Assembly (NCBI GenBank): GCA_016081115.2
Contig: CM071926.1
Span: 16,319,971 to 16,383,970, forward strand
From: Rehmannia glutinosa
Taxonomy: Eukaryota; Streptophyta; Magnoliopsida; Lamiales; Orobanchaceae
DNA length: 64,000 nt
Direction: 5' to 3'
A model generated the notes under the pieces. That model was given only the letters and a program-made list of their open reading frames with translations. It was not told the origin of the DNA and made no database searches. The position numbers were made by a program, and so were the translations under genes. Below, in pieces: positions 10,512 to 21,754 of the stretch; positions within the stretch are counted from its first letter, which is position 1; every line of letters starts with the position of its first letter.

Positions 10512-12670
10512 ATGGAGGGTAGCGGGGTTTATGATAGTAATTCTAGCATGGCGAATGTTTTGTTACGGGATGAAAAGATTCCTTGCACTTCTGATGTTCT
10601 TGATTCGACTCTCTCATGGGTTCCAAATTCTTCCCCTTCTTTTCATGGTATTCTAATTTTCTTGCAAAATCCTTTCTTTTTTTTCGGTTTACTTGTTTTT
10701 ATTTTCATTTGTTGATATCTAGTATGGACTATGGTTTGTGGGTTCTTTGTAACTATTGCTTCTCAGTGTGAATGTATAGTCTTTCTTGCATTTTTCCATG
10801 ACTCTGATATGTATTTTTGTTATGATGTTAAAAAATTCCACACATTTAAGTTGTATTTTTCTCCCTTTTTGTCTAATGTTTTTTGTAAGTACATATATGA
10901 GAAAAGAGGGTGATGGGAATCGAACAGAGGCCTGGGCTTAACGACTATACCACTATATATGAGAGAAGAGTCTCAACGACTATACCACTATCATGTTTTT
11001 AAAGGGTGGAGAAAAATGAATTTGTTGCAAAATAGTAGTTGTTTGCCTTTGTACAATGATTTTCATATGTTGTTTTTATTGCTTTTGCGACAAAAAGCGG
11101 CTTTAGTATATAAACTAAACATACTATTCAACATTAGAATCCAATGTTAAAAACTTTTGCCTATAGATGTTAGATTCTTACAATTACAATTTTTTTTGCT
11201 AAGAAAAATTGAACATATTCTGTTACAATTGCTCTGTTTCAGGCTGTGCATCATCCATGGTGAACTTTGAAGATGTGAACACAGAGAGACCAATCTTCAC
11301 ACAAATTGATGATACTAAAATGGAAAATTGCAATGAAGATTTTGATGTATGCTTTCACCAGCCGGGGAAAAAAAGGCGTCTCACGCCCAATCAAGTTCAG
11401 TTTCTTGAGAAGAGTTTTGAAATTGAAAATAAGCTTGAACCAGAGAGAAAAATCCAGCTTGCTAAGGAACTTGCTTTGCAGCCTAGACAAGTTGCAATTT
11501 GGTTCCAAAATAGAAGAGCCAGGTACAAAACCAAGGTGCTTGAGAAAGAATATGACTCTTTGAAAGCAAGCTATGATAAACTAAAGGCAGATTATGACAC
11601 CCTTTGCAAGGAGAATGAGAACATGAAAAATGAGGTAATTTTATCTTTTCCTCTCAAGATTTCTCAAGTCTTTGGTATATACTTGCATTATTAGCATCAC
11701 TTGTTTCTCACAACCATTGTTGTAAAAATCGGCGATTTTGTTCAAATCGGTGGAAAAATCGCCTCGCCAGCGAAAAATCGGCTAATAGCACATTAAAATA
11801 AAAAAAATTAGAAAATAGTACACCCATCGCCGGGTTGCTATCCGATTAGCGCCAGTGATTTTTGCAACCTTACTCACCACGTTTTCTTTTAGGTAAATTA
11901 CATATACCTTTACAGTTTATCTTTCTAAAGTACAAACACCTATCAAGATATTACAATTTACAAGCAGTTCTTTCCAGTTTGTATTTACTAATCAAATAAC
12001 CCGGATTGAGGGTGCAATTCTTAAAACTTAAAAGCGATACGTAATAAGAAGGGGAGTTTGTAATTCTTTTTATCAAATTTGTGTTTACTTATCAAATACC
12101 TCCTATACAGGAGTGCACAAATATCAAGGGTATATTTAATTCTGAAAGACAGATTGGTTTTTTGTAATTATATTGAACCTCAAGGGTATTTTTTTCGTAA
12201 TTAAACCTTTTATGTTTTATCTATAGGTTAATTTACTGACAGACAAATTGGTTCTGAGAGAAAATGGCAAGGCCAAGCCACAAGAACTATGTGATCCCAT
12301 TAATCCATTGGATTTACAATCAAAGAAACCAACAAGTTCCTCTCAAGACACTGCTACAAATGTTGCAACAATGTTGGCCAAGCAAGAAGATGTTTCGAGC
12401 TCGGGGAAAAGCGACGTTTTCGATTCTTCTTCGGACAGCCCACATTACAATCATTCAGTAGCATTAGAGCCTGGTGATTCGTCACATGTTTTTGAGGCAG
12501 ATGTTTCTGATTTTTCTCAAGATGAAGATGATAGTTTTAGCAGGACACTTTTGCCCCCATCAATATTCCCAAAGCTTGAAGCTGAATGCTATGATGATGA
12601 TTTACAGCCAAATTCATGCAATTTGGGATTTCTTGTTCAAGATCAAGGCACTTGGTTCTGGCAATATTGA
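10512..12670 (+). CDS. HAT5: HD-Zip class I transcription factor, ATHB1/HAT5-like (3 exons)
   Basis: Exons 10512-10647, 11243-11634 and 12227-12670 join in phase to a 323-residue nuclear DNA-binding protein; introns start GT and end AG. The homeodomain lies at about residues 88-142 (KKRRLTPNQVQFLEKSFE ... WFQNRRAR). It runs straight into a leucine zipper with heptad positions L145, L152, L159, L166, M173 and L180, the last encoded by exon 3. This head-to-tail arrangement defines HD-Zip proteins, which bind CAATNATTG-type sites as dimers. Lack of the class II CPSCE motif and of a START domain points to class I. The text LEKSFE.ENKLEPERK and the aromatic C-terminus (WFWQY) point to the ATHB1/HAT5 group. 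The C-terminal half is acidic and Ser-rich, fitting activation. Unusual: Y140 where the family mostly has W (RRARYKTK), and A123 in ALQPRQ where G is common. The long leader with an uORF suggests translational control. ATHB1-like assignment is from memory; class I HD-Zip is near certain. Confidence 0.9.
10905..10992 (-). repeat. tRNA-related SINE fragment in HD-Zip intron 1
   Basis: On the minus strand a box A-like TAGTGGTATAGTCG and a box B-like GTTCGATTCCC occur in the order and spacing of a tRNA-derived promoter. The word ACGACTATACCACTAT is present twice (about 10940 and 10977), suggesting a partial internal duplication. It is a fragment, not a folded tRNA gene. Confidence 0.5.
11719..11868. 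mobile_element. Short MITE in HD-Zip intron 2
   Basis: The ends are inverted: GTTGTAAAAATCGGCG on the left and, in reverse complement, GTTGCAAAAATCACTGGCG on the right. The 150-bp element lies wholly inside intron 2. No clear target duplication is visible. Confidence 0.5.
11892..12207. mobile_element. MITE of the AATTACAAAAATACCCTTGAGG-end family in HD-Zip intron 2
   Basis: The left end GGTAAATTACATATACC and the reverse complement of the right end, GGTTTAATTACGAAAAAAAT, are related inverted termini. The same end type occurs at 12956-13307, 27776-28031 and, as a single end, near 28937. The element ends about 20 bp before the exon 3 acceptor. Confidence 0.55.
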
Positions 12671-13901
12671 ATTCAAGATTCGCATAAAAATTGGATTTTC
12701 TTTTTGTTGTTGCATTTTGGTGTTTTATGCCACAATCTTGTGTAAATAAACGTGGAGGATCAATAAGGAAGATTCTAGGTTTCTTTGCAAGAATTTGTTA
12801 GATTTTTTCCTATTTTGATAGAGATCATGGATGTGATCTGATTAAACATGAATCTAACTAGTTTATTTTCCTGATTAAGCTTTAGTGATTGAAATTATGA
12901 CAGGTGGTTGTTGCTAGCAATCATTAGTTGCTTTATGAGCTTAAAATAAATTGAAGGGATAATTACAAATAAACCTTGAGGTTTGGGGTAATTACAAAGA
13001 TCAAAGTTACAGAAAAATCCTTGAGCTTATTTCGTCTTTACATAATGCCCATCAGTTAGTTCATCTAACGAAATTTGAGATAACTTTGCGGTATCTCATC
13101 GTCAAATATTTTACAATTATATTCCTTAATTTTTCGTCAAAGCTGGGGATGTAATTGTAAAATATTTGATGATGTCAGCAAATTTCGTTAACTCAATTAG
13201 AGTAAAAATGCAAGACACAATCAAATCTAAGGGGTTATATAATTTTAAAACTTTTCTAGTTCTTTTTGTAATCACATGAATCTCAAGATTCTTTTCGAAA
13301 TTATCTTAAACTATATCAAAAATACTGTGATCTATTTTGTTTTTACTCATTGAGACAATAATGAAGAAAATAATAGGACGACGAAATTTATACTAGTCAT
13401 TCTTTCAAGCTCTCATGCAATTGCAATAATTTATATAATAGGATATATGTGAAATTTAGAACATATCAAAAATTGTAATTGTTCATGAATGTTATGACCA
13501 AATTATTTACGGTTATTCGAGAAACAAAACTGTGTGCTTGTTTGATGCTTCTAGAAGGGGAAACATGGACATTTTTTTATTAAGCATATTGAGATATTAA
13601 ATTAAAAAGGATGTACAAGTGTTGAATAATGACAAATAGGAAGAAAAGTGAGGGATGATGCCCACAAAAGTCAATTTTTTGAAAGGGTACACTCCAACGT
13701 TCTTCCATCTGCCATGGATTTCAGCACATTTTGAGTTACTATTGATGCTGATATTTTGTCCTCCAAATTTTAAAAGTTGTTAAATATTGTGAATTATATA
13801 TGTCAAGATCTAACATGATTATCATGCTAATCGAAAGAGTATTACATGTGTCATCCCTTCTCTGGTTTCACACTGCATGTAACTTAACGTGCAATAAACT
13901 T
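12671..13901. other. 3' flank of the HD-Zip gene and intergenic DNA
   Basis: The first few hundred bases are the likely 3' UTR (AATAAA-like words near 12745 and 12944). No further exon is seen. A MITE at 12956-13307 is listed separately. The rest is AT-rich and unrecognised. Confidence 0.5.
12956..13307. mobile_element. MITE with GGGATAATTACAAAT-type ends
   Basis: It starts GGGATAATTACAAATAAACC and ends, in reverse complement, AGATAATTTCGAAAAGAATC. These are related to the ends of the MITE in HD-Zip intron 2 and of the element at 27776-28031. The interior has no coding capacity. Confidence 0.5.
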
Positions 13902-13955
13902 ATAAGTAATCATATTAATTTCCAAAAAAAAAAAAATAAGTAATCATATTAATTT
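13902..13955. repeat. 20-bp direct repeat separated by a poly(A) run
   Basis: ATAAGTAATCATATTAATTT occurs exactly twice, at 13902-13921 and 13936-13955, separated only by CC and twelve A residues. This is the form of a target-site duplication around a minimal poly(A) retro-insertion, next to a SINE-like sequence. Confidence 0.6.
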
Positions 13956-14062
13956 TTCTTTGAGTACAATGGGGAATTTGGGGTGGGGACGCACGCACTC
14001 GTATGAGATCGAACCCGAGTCATTCACTCTTACAACATATGTCTCAACCACTAGAGCACAAA
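13956..14062 (-). repeat. tRNA-related SINE-like sequence
   Basis: On the minus strand TGCTCTAGTGGTTGAGAC (box A-like) is followed about 35 bp later by GGGTTCGATCTC (box B-like), then sequence ending in CCATTGTACTCAAAG and an AT-rich tail. The arrangement matches tRNA-derived SINEs. No cloverleaf is expected. Confidence 0.5.
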
Positions 14063-14273
14063 ATTACATTTTAAATCTACTAATATTCTAGTCTTTCCTC
14101 TACCTACAAAATTACATTTTCAATTTCTATTAATATTTATGTCATTTCAAGCATTTTAGAATAATTTTTTTTTTACTTATGTACTTAGATGGAATATATA
14201 TGTAGTGTATATATATTTAATCCAAACATACTTTGAATAAAGTTGTATCTGAGAGCAGCTATTGGACTGATAA

Positions 14274-14545
14274 GTAGAGCTGTTAATTGGACCGAATTGG
14301 TGCTAGCCTGTTGGGCTAAAGAGAAAATTGACTTTACGAAGTGATCAAATTCCATCGAGCTGCTATTGTGATGGCTCAGAGGCGAAACAACCCCATGAAA
14401 ATACATATGCATGATCGATCGGGCCGGACCGAACCAGCCCGGGATTTTGGGTCTAATGGGCCGGACCAAATAGGTCCGGCTCTTTTTGGGCTTATAATAT
14501 ATTATATAACAGTCCGCTCCGACTCACTGAGGGCTAATTTTGACA
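14274..14545. mobile_element. hAT-like nonautonomous element with GGGCCGG-rich subterminal repeats
   Basis: The interior is rich in GGGCCGGACC and related words typical of plant hAT MITEs. The ends (TAGAGCTGTTAATTGGACC, and ACTGTCAAAATTAGCCC in reverse complement) are only loosely inverted. The target duplication is not certain. Confidence 0.4.
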
Positions 14546-14599
14546 GTTATACTACGATAAGCACCATTGGGTCGTTTGGCTGTAAATGCTGAAATGGGC

Positions 14600-15896
14600 A
14601 GCAGTTATGGCTAAACTCAAAACTGACTTAGATAAGTTTTTGTCACTTGATTAAAGCACGGATAGAGGATAGTCCATTTTCCGTTTCGATTTTTTTATTT
14701 AGTATTTAGTATTTTGTTCTATAAGTACACATTTATATAAACATTTAAATATATCTGCAACATAAAATTTATTAATTAATAGTATATTAAAATAATAGGT
14801 AAATTATAAAATTAAATATGCCCAAACTCCACGTGTTGTTGGTGTGTATGCAGGTCACCAATGATGGAATGCCTCGAAACATTTATGCAAATAGTAAATC
14901 TCCAATATTTTTTGTGATTGAATCAAATTTAAGCAGTGTTTAGAATTCCATAAAAATTATTTGATCGCTAATTAATATATATTCAATTCAAAACAATTTG
15001 AATTACATTTTGTCGTAGGCGGAAACATTCTTTCATAATTATAGTTATTATTTATTTAACACATTTATTTTATTTCATTAATTACCCAATATTATTTATT
15101 AATATTTGGGGCACAAATAATCTCATCCGGCCCAAGCGCCACTATTTCTTAGGCGGCCACCAATCCAAATATAAAAAAGTTTATCCATCTCATTTGTAAG
15201 TGATACACAATTCAATACTTTCAATTACTGTCTTTCTGCTTCGATTTTTCTCCCATTCACGTGTTCACTTGAGCGTTGGAGGCGCCTCCCTAGAATAACC
15301 CCAGACTCATCTGATGTTTGCTAGTGTTGCATGCAAGTTCCCACCACATAAGATTTTCAACAGTGGAGAAGAAGACTGTGGCTTTTTCAGAATCTTTTAA
15401 CTTGGAGTGATTTGTTGGAGATTTATTATCGTGACGTATTATATTCTCGAGAAAATTTAGAAAACTTACTAGAATTCCAGAAAAACGAAATTGCAGAAAA
15501 TGCAGAAATTTTACATCGAGGTTGGCGTTCGACTCTATGTCTTTAAGATGTTGCTCCGCTATCGTGCCCACGGCTGAATAGCTAACGTCTCCCAAGATAC
15601 AATTGTCTCCTCTTGCTGTAGTGACACTCCAAACAACAAGACGACGAACTCCGAATGTTTTGTACTAACTCATTTTTACCGAAAATTTTGACAGAAAACT
15701 ATGCTTATGTATGTATGTGAAAATGATTATGAAAAATCTGCAGATTCTTGGGATGTATATAGATTACCAAAAGTCATAAGTGAAACAACACAATTGTTCG
15801 AATAGACATGTCCATTTATTCGAACAGACACATCCATTAGTTCAAACGAAAAAACACAACTATTCGCATAAATCTTTTCAATCGAATAGTTTCAAA
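14600..15896. other. AT-rich intergenic stretch, no recognised gene
   Basis: A 101-codon minus-strand open frame at 15595-15290 is present. It has no recognisable domain and lacks a convincing gene context, so it is not called. Fragments with TTCGAATAG words near 15800-15890 are short internal repeats. Confidence 0.4.
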
Positions 15897-16087
15897 TAGG
15901 GACGTAGCCAGCTCGACTGGTTACCCCTAGCCCAAATTTTTCCCCCATTTCCCCCTAGCTCAATTATATTTTTCCCTTAAAAAAACACATATAAATTTTT
16001 TTTCCATTTTTTTTCCACAGAAAAAACGGGACAAAAAAAAATTTGGGGTGCGCGGCGGGTCGGGGTGGCCCCTTAGCTACGCCCCTG
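15897..16087. mobile_element. 191-bp hAT MITE with 8-bp target duplication
   Basis: The left end reads TAGGGACGTAGCCAG. The right end in reverse complement reads CAGGGGCGTAGCTAAGG. The element is flanked by the exact octamer GTTTCAAA at 15889-15896 and 16088-16095. Inverted CAGGGGCGTAGCC-type ends with an 8-bp duplication identify a hAT-derived MITE. The first base appears mutated from C to T. Confidence 0.82.
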
Positions 16088-16489
16088 GTTTCAAATGAAA
16101 AATCACACATTTTGCCAACAATTTCTCATTCATCCAAAAATATCTATTATATTTGCGACATGATCTACTTTATTGAACATCATAACGTTCATATTTTAAT
16201 ATTACTCTTACTGCAGAAATTCATGCATTTCTTATTATTTATTTATTTATTTTTTGCAAAATTGATTTGGAGAACTGGTTTTATCAAGTCTGGTTGACCA
16301 AAAGGTACAAAACCAAAAAGATCTTAAAAATCCATCACAAAACCTAAACAACTTCACTTACATAAACAAAATTAAAAACTGAAATAAATAATAGTAATGT
16401 AAAATAAATAAATAATCATCTAAACTTGTACATCACATCAAGTCATAAACACCACTCGATTAAAATAACAATAAAATCCATTGAAAAAT

Positions 16490-16860
16490 CTAGGTACTGA
16501 TATTCTACTAAGACAAACAGATCTCGGCCACGTGTCCATCTGCCAACCTCAGTCATACACGTGTTCCCTAAAAGAAAGTCTCCGTCAAACATGGCATGCA
16601 ACCATGCAGAAGCGTACACCGCGGCCCGTGGGCCCATAACAGGCCCCTTAATGGTGTCTGGGCCTGCAACGTGGCGAGCAGCCTACGGTGGCTGGCAAAG
16701 AATGGGCTGGGACGCATGGCCCACCTTTCGCTTTCATTGTCAGCCTATCCCAGGGGATGTAGATAAGAATGTAAATGCAGGAAGGTGATGTACTCAAATT
16801 CATTGGGGCCCAATATTGGACTCGGTCAATAAGGAGATTGGAATTGGGCCTTTCTTCGGC
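16490..16860. promoter_or_regulatory. GC-rich patch with two G-box motifs
   Basis: This patch is clearly richer in G and C than its surroundings and contains GCCACGTGTCC at about 16528 and TACACGTGTTCC at about 16556, both with the CACGTG core bound by plant bZIP/bHLH factors. Short frames exist on both strands, but none has a recognised domain. It may be an old promoter or exon remnant. Confidence 0.35.
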
Positions 16861-17308
16861 AGCGACACCACTCTTTCTATTTATAAAATTGAATTAAAAT
16901 TTTGTCTAATAGATTAATTTTGCCTAACATACATAGAGATCTATATAATTTTTTAGAAATTACATGTTCCGAGCTCTTACAAGCTTTATTTCCTAAACTT
17001 GGGTTCAATTGATTAGATTCCTTACTCCTTTTTTTTTTTTTTTTTTTTTTTTTTGTAATTTAAGGTTTTGAAATAGTACATAAAACCTTTATAATTCATA
17101 TAATATATTTCCAGTTGTCACTTGATATGGCCAATACTATTCCAAAGAATGCACGATTTCAAATTTGCTTAGGCCCCATCTCGATATTAATTGTTGGGAT
17201 TTGTCAGATTGATATAATTAAGTAGAATTGAACTGTTGATGATATTTTTAATATGTGAGAATTTAAAGTTTGACTTTATGAATATGATTTTTTTTATTTA
17301 AAAATTAT

Positions 17309-17590
17309 GGGAGTGTTTGCAATCATTAAAAAAATTCTTAGATTTTGGCTGAAAAATTTTATTTTGTAGTATTTTGAAAATAATAATTTCTGCTTCTGAT
17401 TCTACATCATTTAATCAGAATCTAAAAGTAAAAAGATGAGTACTTTACAAATTCTACTAGCAATTTTCAAATTTTTTTACTAAACACTCTCAACTTCTAA
17501 TTAGAGCACTACAAACTTTTTATTCTCAACTATTTTATTTCTATTTCAATAAATCACTTCTTTCAAACGTTAATTTTTGCAAACACTCCC
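17309..17590. mobile_element. 282-bp MITE with GGGAGTGTTTGCAA inverted ends
   Basis: GGGAGTGTTTGCAA at 17309-17322 is exactly mirrored by TTGCAAACACTCCC at 17577-17590. The interior is AT-rich. A related element lies at 30658-30963. Flanks show no clear duplication. A T-run of about 25 bases lies upstream at 17031-17055. Confidence 0.65.
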
Positions 17591-18179
17591 AGTGTATCTT
17601 GTTGAATCATTTGTCTGGGATGGATGATTAGAAATACCAAAAGTTTCCATAATTTGAAAACTTCTAAATTTTTCGACTGTTTCACTGTTCATTGCCCATC
17701 TATTCTTATGAGCTAATTTGTAACTTGCGTTTCTCATGGTCTCAGTTCAAATCCAGTACATATAATATCTAAAACATCTGGACAATTACTCTAAGAATTG
17801 ACTGATTAAATAACGAGTTAACAATTTATCATATGATCCAAACGCAGTCTTGCAACACTAAATTTATAAATTGGTAATTTCTATAGAAGAGGATTTGCAA
17901 GTTAGTCATCTTTACAACACACAAATTCAATTCGATGATGATAAGACCATTGATGAAGCGCGAATAGGGGCAGCTACCTCCCTCAACTAAACATAACCTG
18001 AAATTTAATATAAATTTTCATTTTAAAACCTTGCGCTCAAATAGCATAATATTTATTTTCTTCACATATATACACACATTATTTTTTTTATAAGAGAAAA
18101 AATCAATCTCACTCCTAGCCCCTGACCCCATCATTGTATAAAACAAACTCTCATTCTTAGATAAATAGATTAAAAAAAG

Positions 18180-18430
18180 CTATTGATGTCTGATAAGAGT
18201 TCAGCTAAGCTTCAGATAGAACCGTCAAAACTAGATAGAACCGTCAAAACTAGTTTAGCCCGATCAGTCCGACAATAGGACCGGCCCAACAAAATTTTCC
18301 ATATATCTTTCATGGATTGGGCTGGACTGGAGCCTCCAAAATAATGACCCAATGGAATGTTGGCTTGGCCTAGCCCAACTTTTCTTTGATCCGACGGGCT
18401 ATCACTGACCCGCTCCATTTGATGGCCCTA
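18180..18430. mobile_element. hAT-like nonautonomous element with a 17-bp tandem duplication
   Basis: Words such as TTTAGCCCGATCAGTCCG, GGACCGGCCCAAC and TAGCCCAAC place it with the hAT-like repeats of this window. AGATAGAACCGTCAAAACT occurs twice in tandem at 18215-18250. The precise ends are not clear. Confidence 0.4.
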
Positions 18431-18799
18431 GCTTCAAAACAATTATAAGTAGAAATTTTATGGCATTTCTAATTAATCTTCACTGAAATTTTAATCCTGG
18501 GTAGCTGACAAAATTCCAAGACCTTGGATTTTTCTCAAGATGTCCACGCATGTACGGTCACTCTCGTGGGTATCCCCCACAGTCCACGTGCGGACCACGC
18601 CTATGATGTCAGATTTACATCCTAAACAGTAGTTTTTGCCGTTTCATGTTGCAGACGTATATCAAGTACTTTTCTGTGGTTCGTTCGTTTTTCTGCCTAT
18701 CAATTTTTCTTTTCCTTTTTTCTTCTTCTTTTTGTTCTTTGAATATAGCCATGAAAATGCAGTTTCTGCATTTATTCATGGATCCTGTTCGCCTTATTT

Positions 18800-20301
18800 T
18801 TAGTTTTACCGTAAGTGTACGATGCAGTTTTAAGTGTACGGTGCAGTTTATAGAATAAGATTAGCGAGTCGAATCATGAGGGACTAATAAATTAATGTAC
18901 TAATTACTTGATTATAATAGCTTTATCTTTATTTAGACTATCGAAATTGAGAGGGATTAATTTTATAAACTAAAGCAGAAATTATCCTAGAATAACAAAG
19001 TAAAGAACTCGATTAAAAGATCAAGAAGAATAATGGATGAATGGATTCCTGGGTTATGGTTTCAGTTAATATCCCCTTTTATTATCAGATTAATCAAACC
19101 AAAGTTAAAAGTATTCTTCTCTATAGACCAATAACAAAAGTAATTTACCCTCTCTCTCGAGATACATGAAAAAGCGTTGATTGAAATATCATGTTAAAGA
19201 TCTCTACTCAACATGAGATATCCAACTCCCAAAAGATCAAAAGATTAAAAGGTCTCACGAATATTCACAGGACTTCTCAATCATGCAAGTTATTCAGTAG
19301 CCAAGTACTCGGGATCTAATATTGAAACTCAAATACATTGAATTGTGAATCAATATATCAAAACAAGTTAAACCAATAGCTTTTTGATAAAACAAGAATT
19401 AAAACAAAGTACTTGAATAGAGTTGGAAAACATTAACTTTGATTGCAATGAATCATCAAATAAAAATATCCATTAACCTAATCCCAAAATCGGGAATCAC
19501 AAAGTGTTTAGCCGGACATAGAAAAAAATAATTCATAGACAAATTATTAAAGTTCATGTCTAAACTAATTGAAAACAATGATCTTATGGAATGAGTGAAC
19601 TCGGGGATGATGACGATCTCTCGATCTATCTTCAATCCTCGAAGGTGTAGTTGCGGTCTTGATCGATCTCTCCGAATCTCCGATGCTTTCTAGGGCAAAA
19701 ATCAGCGTATTTTATGTAGAGAGTGATGTTGGATGATGTATTGATGGATCAATTTTCGTGCATAGCCTTGAGTCCCTTTTATAGATGCTTGGAGAGATCA
19801 CTTGCTGAGTTTGAGTAGGAAAAGGAGACCAATTCAGTCCCAGTTACGTCGTACGACCGTGTCACCCACACGGACTGGTCGTGCGATCGGAATTTGATCT
19901 CGGGGTATTCATGAAAGTTGTAGATCTTTCTCTTAACTTTCCATGGCCACTTGAATCACCTTAATATCAGTTTTGTAGAGGAAGTTATGACCAAAATACT
20001 AAACCCTGCCATTGCTGGAAATTATTAGCGCGTTTTGACATTTTTTATGGAAATTCCCTTTTCTTCAATCCTCCATTCTTATTTCCTTCATATTTTTGCT
20101 CGTACCTTGTCTTTTTACATATCATTTAAAATATGCTATCATCTTTTGTCCAATTTAGCTCTATTTTCTGTAAAATTCACAAGAGTACGCAGTATCACGC
20201 CCAACAAGGGAAACCAAGTAAAACAGACTAAATATGCGTGCAAATACATCAAATATATATCATTTTAAACCCTCAAATGCACGTATATTTTACACTCATC
20301 A
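18800..20301 (-). repeat. Ty3-type LTR-like repeat, copy B (uninterrupted)
   Basis: Read on the minus strand it begins TGATGAGTGTAAAATATACG at 20301. It contains a TTGTTGGGCGTGATA word, a GGGTTTAGTATTTT segment near 20005, paired CACGG/CGTGTG words near 19855, and ends around ACCGTACACTT. The sequence is collinear with copy A at 34480-34802 plus 54447-56235. Length and layout suggest a solo LTR or LTR fragment of a Ty3/gypsy-type element; no coding region is attached. Confidence 0.6.
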
Positions 20302-21226
20302 GATCACATCTCTAGTTCAACTCAGATGAACTGTTTTTTTAAATAGTTGAGAGTAGTGGTTGGAGGGAAACATTTGAAAGAAATTGAAAGATCTGAGAAT
20401 TCAAACCCCACAACACCCTTATAAAGGATGATCAATATTACTTGAACTACAAATGAACTCAAGTTGTTGGTCAACTCAAATGAACTTAATGACAGCTTGA
20501 ATTTATTCATGGAAATTTGCTTGATTTGGACCTCAAGCGTGTTTCACCCTCTAGCGATCACATAGATGGTTGTGATTATTTTAAATATGTCATTAGTTGA
20601 CACGTTTGAGCAGTTAATCTATTCATCAAGAACATAATCTGGTGAATTCTCACATCATCAGACTCAGGTTCAATGAGAACATCTCTCGCTTTTTATCTTC
20701 AATTTGGAACAAAAACTTATTTTAGTACTGTACCAAAACGTGTGCCATTTTCAAAATATAAACAGTTTCGCGCCAGAATTTTGCAACACTTTAGTTGCAC
20801 TAATTTTCTTTTCTTTTTTCTGTTTTAAATTAAAATGACTGTAAGTGATTGGACATGTCCATTTTAAAAGCAAAAAGACATAAATGCACGTAGACAAAAC
20901 CAAAGTCCCAACTCAATCGTTACGTGTGACTCAAACTCGACTCGGTAGAAAGAAATTCGATTTTTGAACCACATAAAGTGCGTATTTAACATGTACATTA
21001 TACAACCATGTATAAAAGCCCCAACACTATAAATACGCCCTAACTACAACATTTATGGTGCCTAATTTACGATCTGACGAGTTATTTAGATGGATGTATT
21101 GGATCTAAAAGTCTATATGATCTTGCGGTCCTTTTTCACATCCGAAACTCCTATTCCGTTCAATACAATGTCACGTGTATAACAATGACGACTTAAAATC
21201 CGCCTTCTTAGTTGGTCCAAGGATAA
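20302..21226. other. Intergenic DNA, nothing recognised
   Basis: No exon, RNA gene or clear repeat boundary was seen. Short frames exist, but none has a recognisable domain. Confidence 0.4.
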
Positions 21227-21399
21227 TAGAAATGTTAAACGGGCTAGCCCTAGCAGTTTCGGCCCATCCCTAACGAGCTTCGGGTTAAACGTTAACGGGT
21301 TTCGAGTTAATCGGGTCACTACGAAACAGGCTGCCAATATTGCGGACCTAACCTTAACCCTAACGGCTTCGGGCTAAACGGACAACTAACAGGCTAAAG

Positions 21400-21696
21400 T
21401 ATTAGATAAGAAGTTCTGGATATATGATAAGTTATCTTTGCTTATCCATATATTTAGGAGATGATTACACTTGTCATCATCTTAGCATAGGATAGTACAA
21501 AAGGAATATAATTCTGGTAAATGTCATTTGTGAATTCATCCCTATCCTCCGATGTAATGCTATATAGTGCCTTGATGTCTTTGAGAGAATACGAGATAAT
21601 GAAATCATCGCAATTCACTAATAGAGTATTGTTTCATTGATAATGGCTCTTTTAGCTTTCAGTTTTTTCTTTATTGTATTTCCAGCTTTTCCTATA
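21400..21696 (+). repeat. 5' LTR of the Copia element, ends TA...TA
   Basis: It starts TATTAGATAAGAAGTTCTGG and ends GCTTTTCCTATA, directly followed by the primer site. It matches 26099-26398 except for scattered substitutions and 1-2 base indels. Confidence 0.9.
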
Positions 21697-21708
21697 TGGT
21701 ATCAGAGT
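21697..21708 (+). other. Primer-binding site of the Copia element
   Basis: TGGTATCAGAGT directly follows the 5' LTR and differs by one base from the TGGTATCAGAGC expected for initiator tRNA-Met priming. Confidence 0.85.
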
Positions 21709-21754
21709 AGGTAACCCCTGTCTCTGGTATCATCCTCTCCTCCATTTTCGTACC

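Noticed and set aside
10905..10992. Possible tRNA gene in HD-Zip intron 1
   Set aside because: Box A/B-like words are present, but no cloverleaf arms can be drawn; it fits a SINE fragment.
15290..15595. 101-codon minus-strand frame
   Set aside because: No domain, no splice context and no neighbour supporting a gene.
16443..16788. Protein-coding exon in the GC-rich patch (frames on both strands)
   Set aside because: Neither translation shows a family motif and no matching splice partners were found.
21340..21365. Telomere-like AACCTTAACCCTAACGG
   Set aside because: Part of the hAT-like subterminal repeats; no array.
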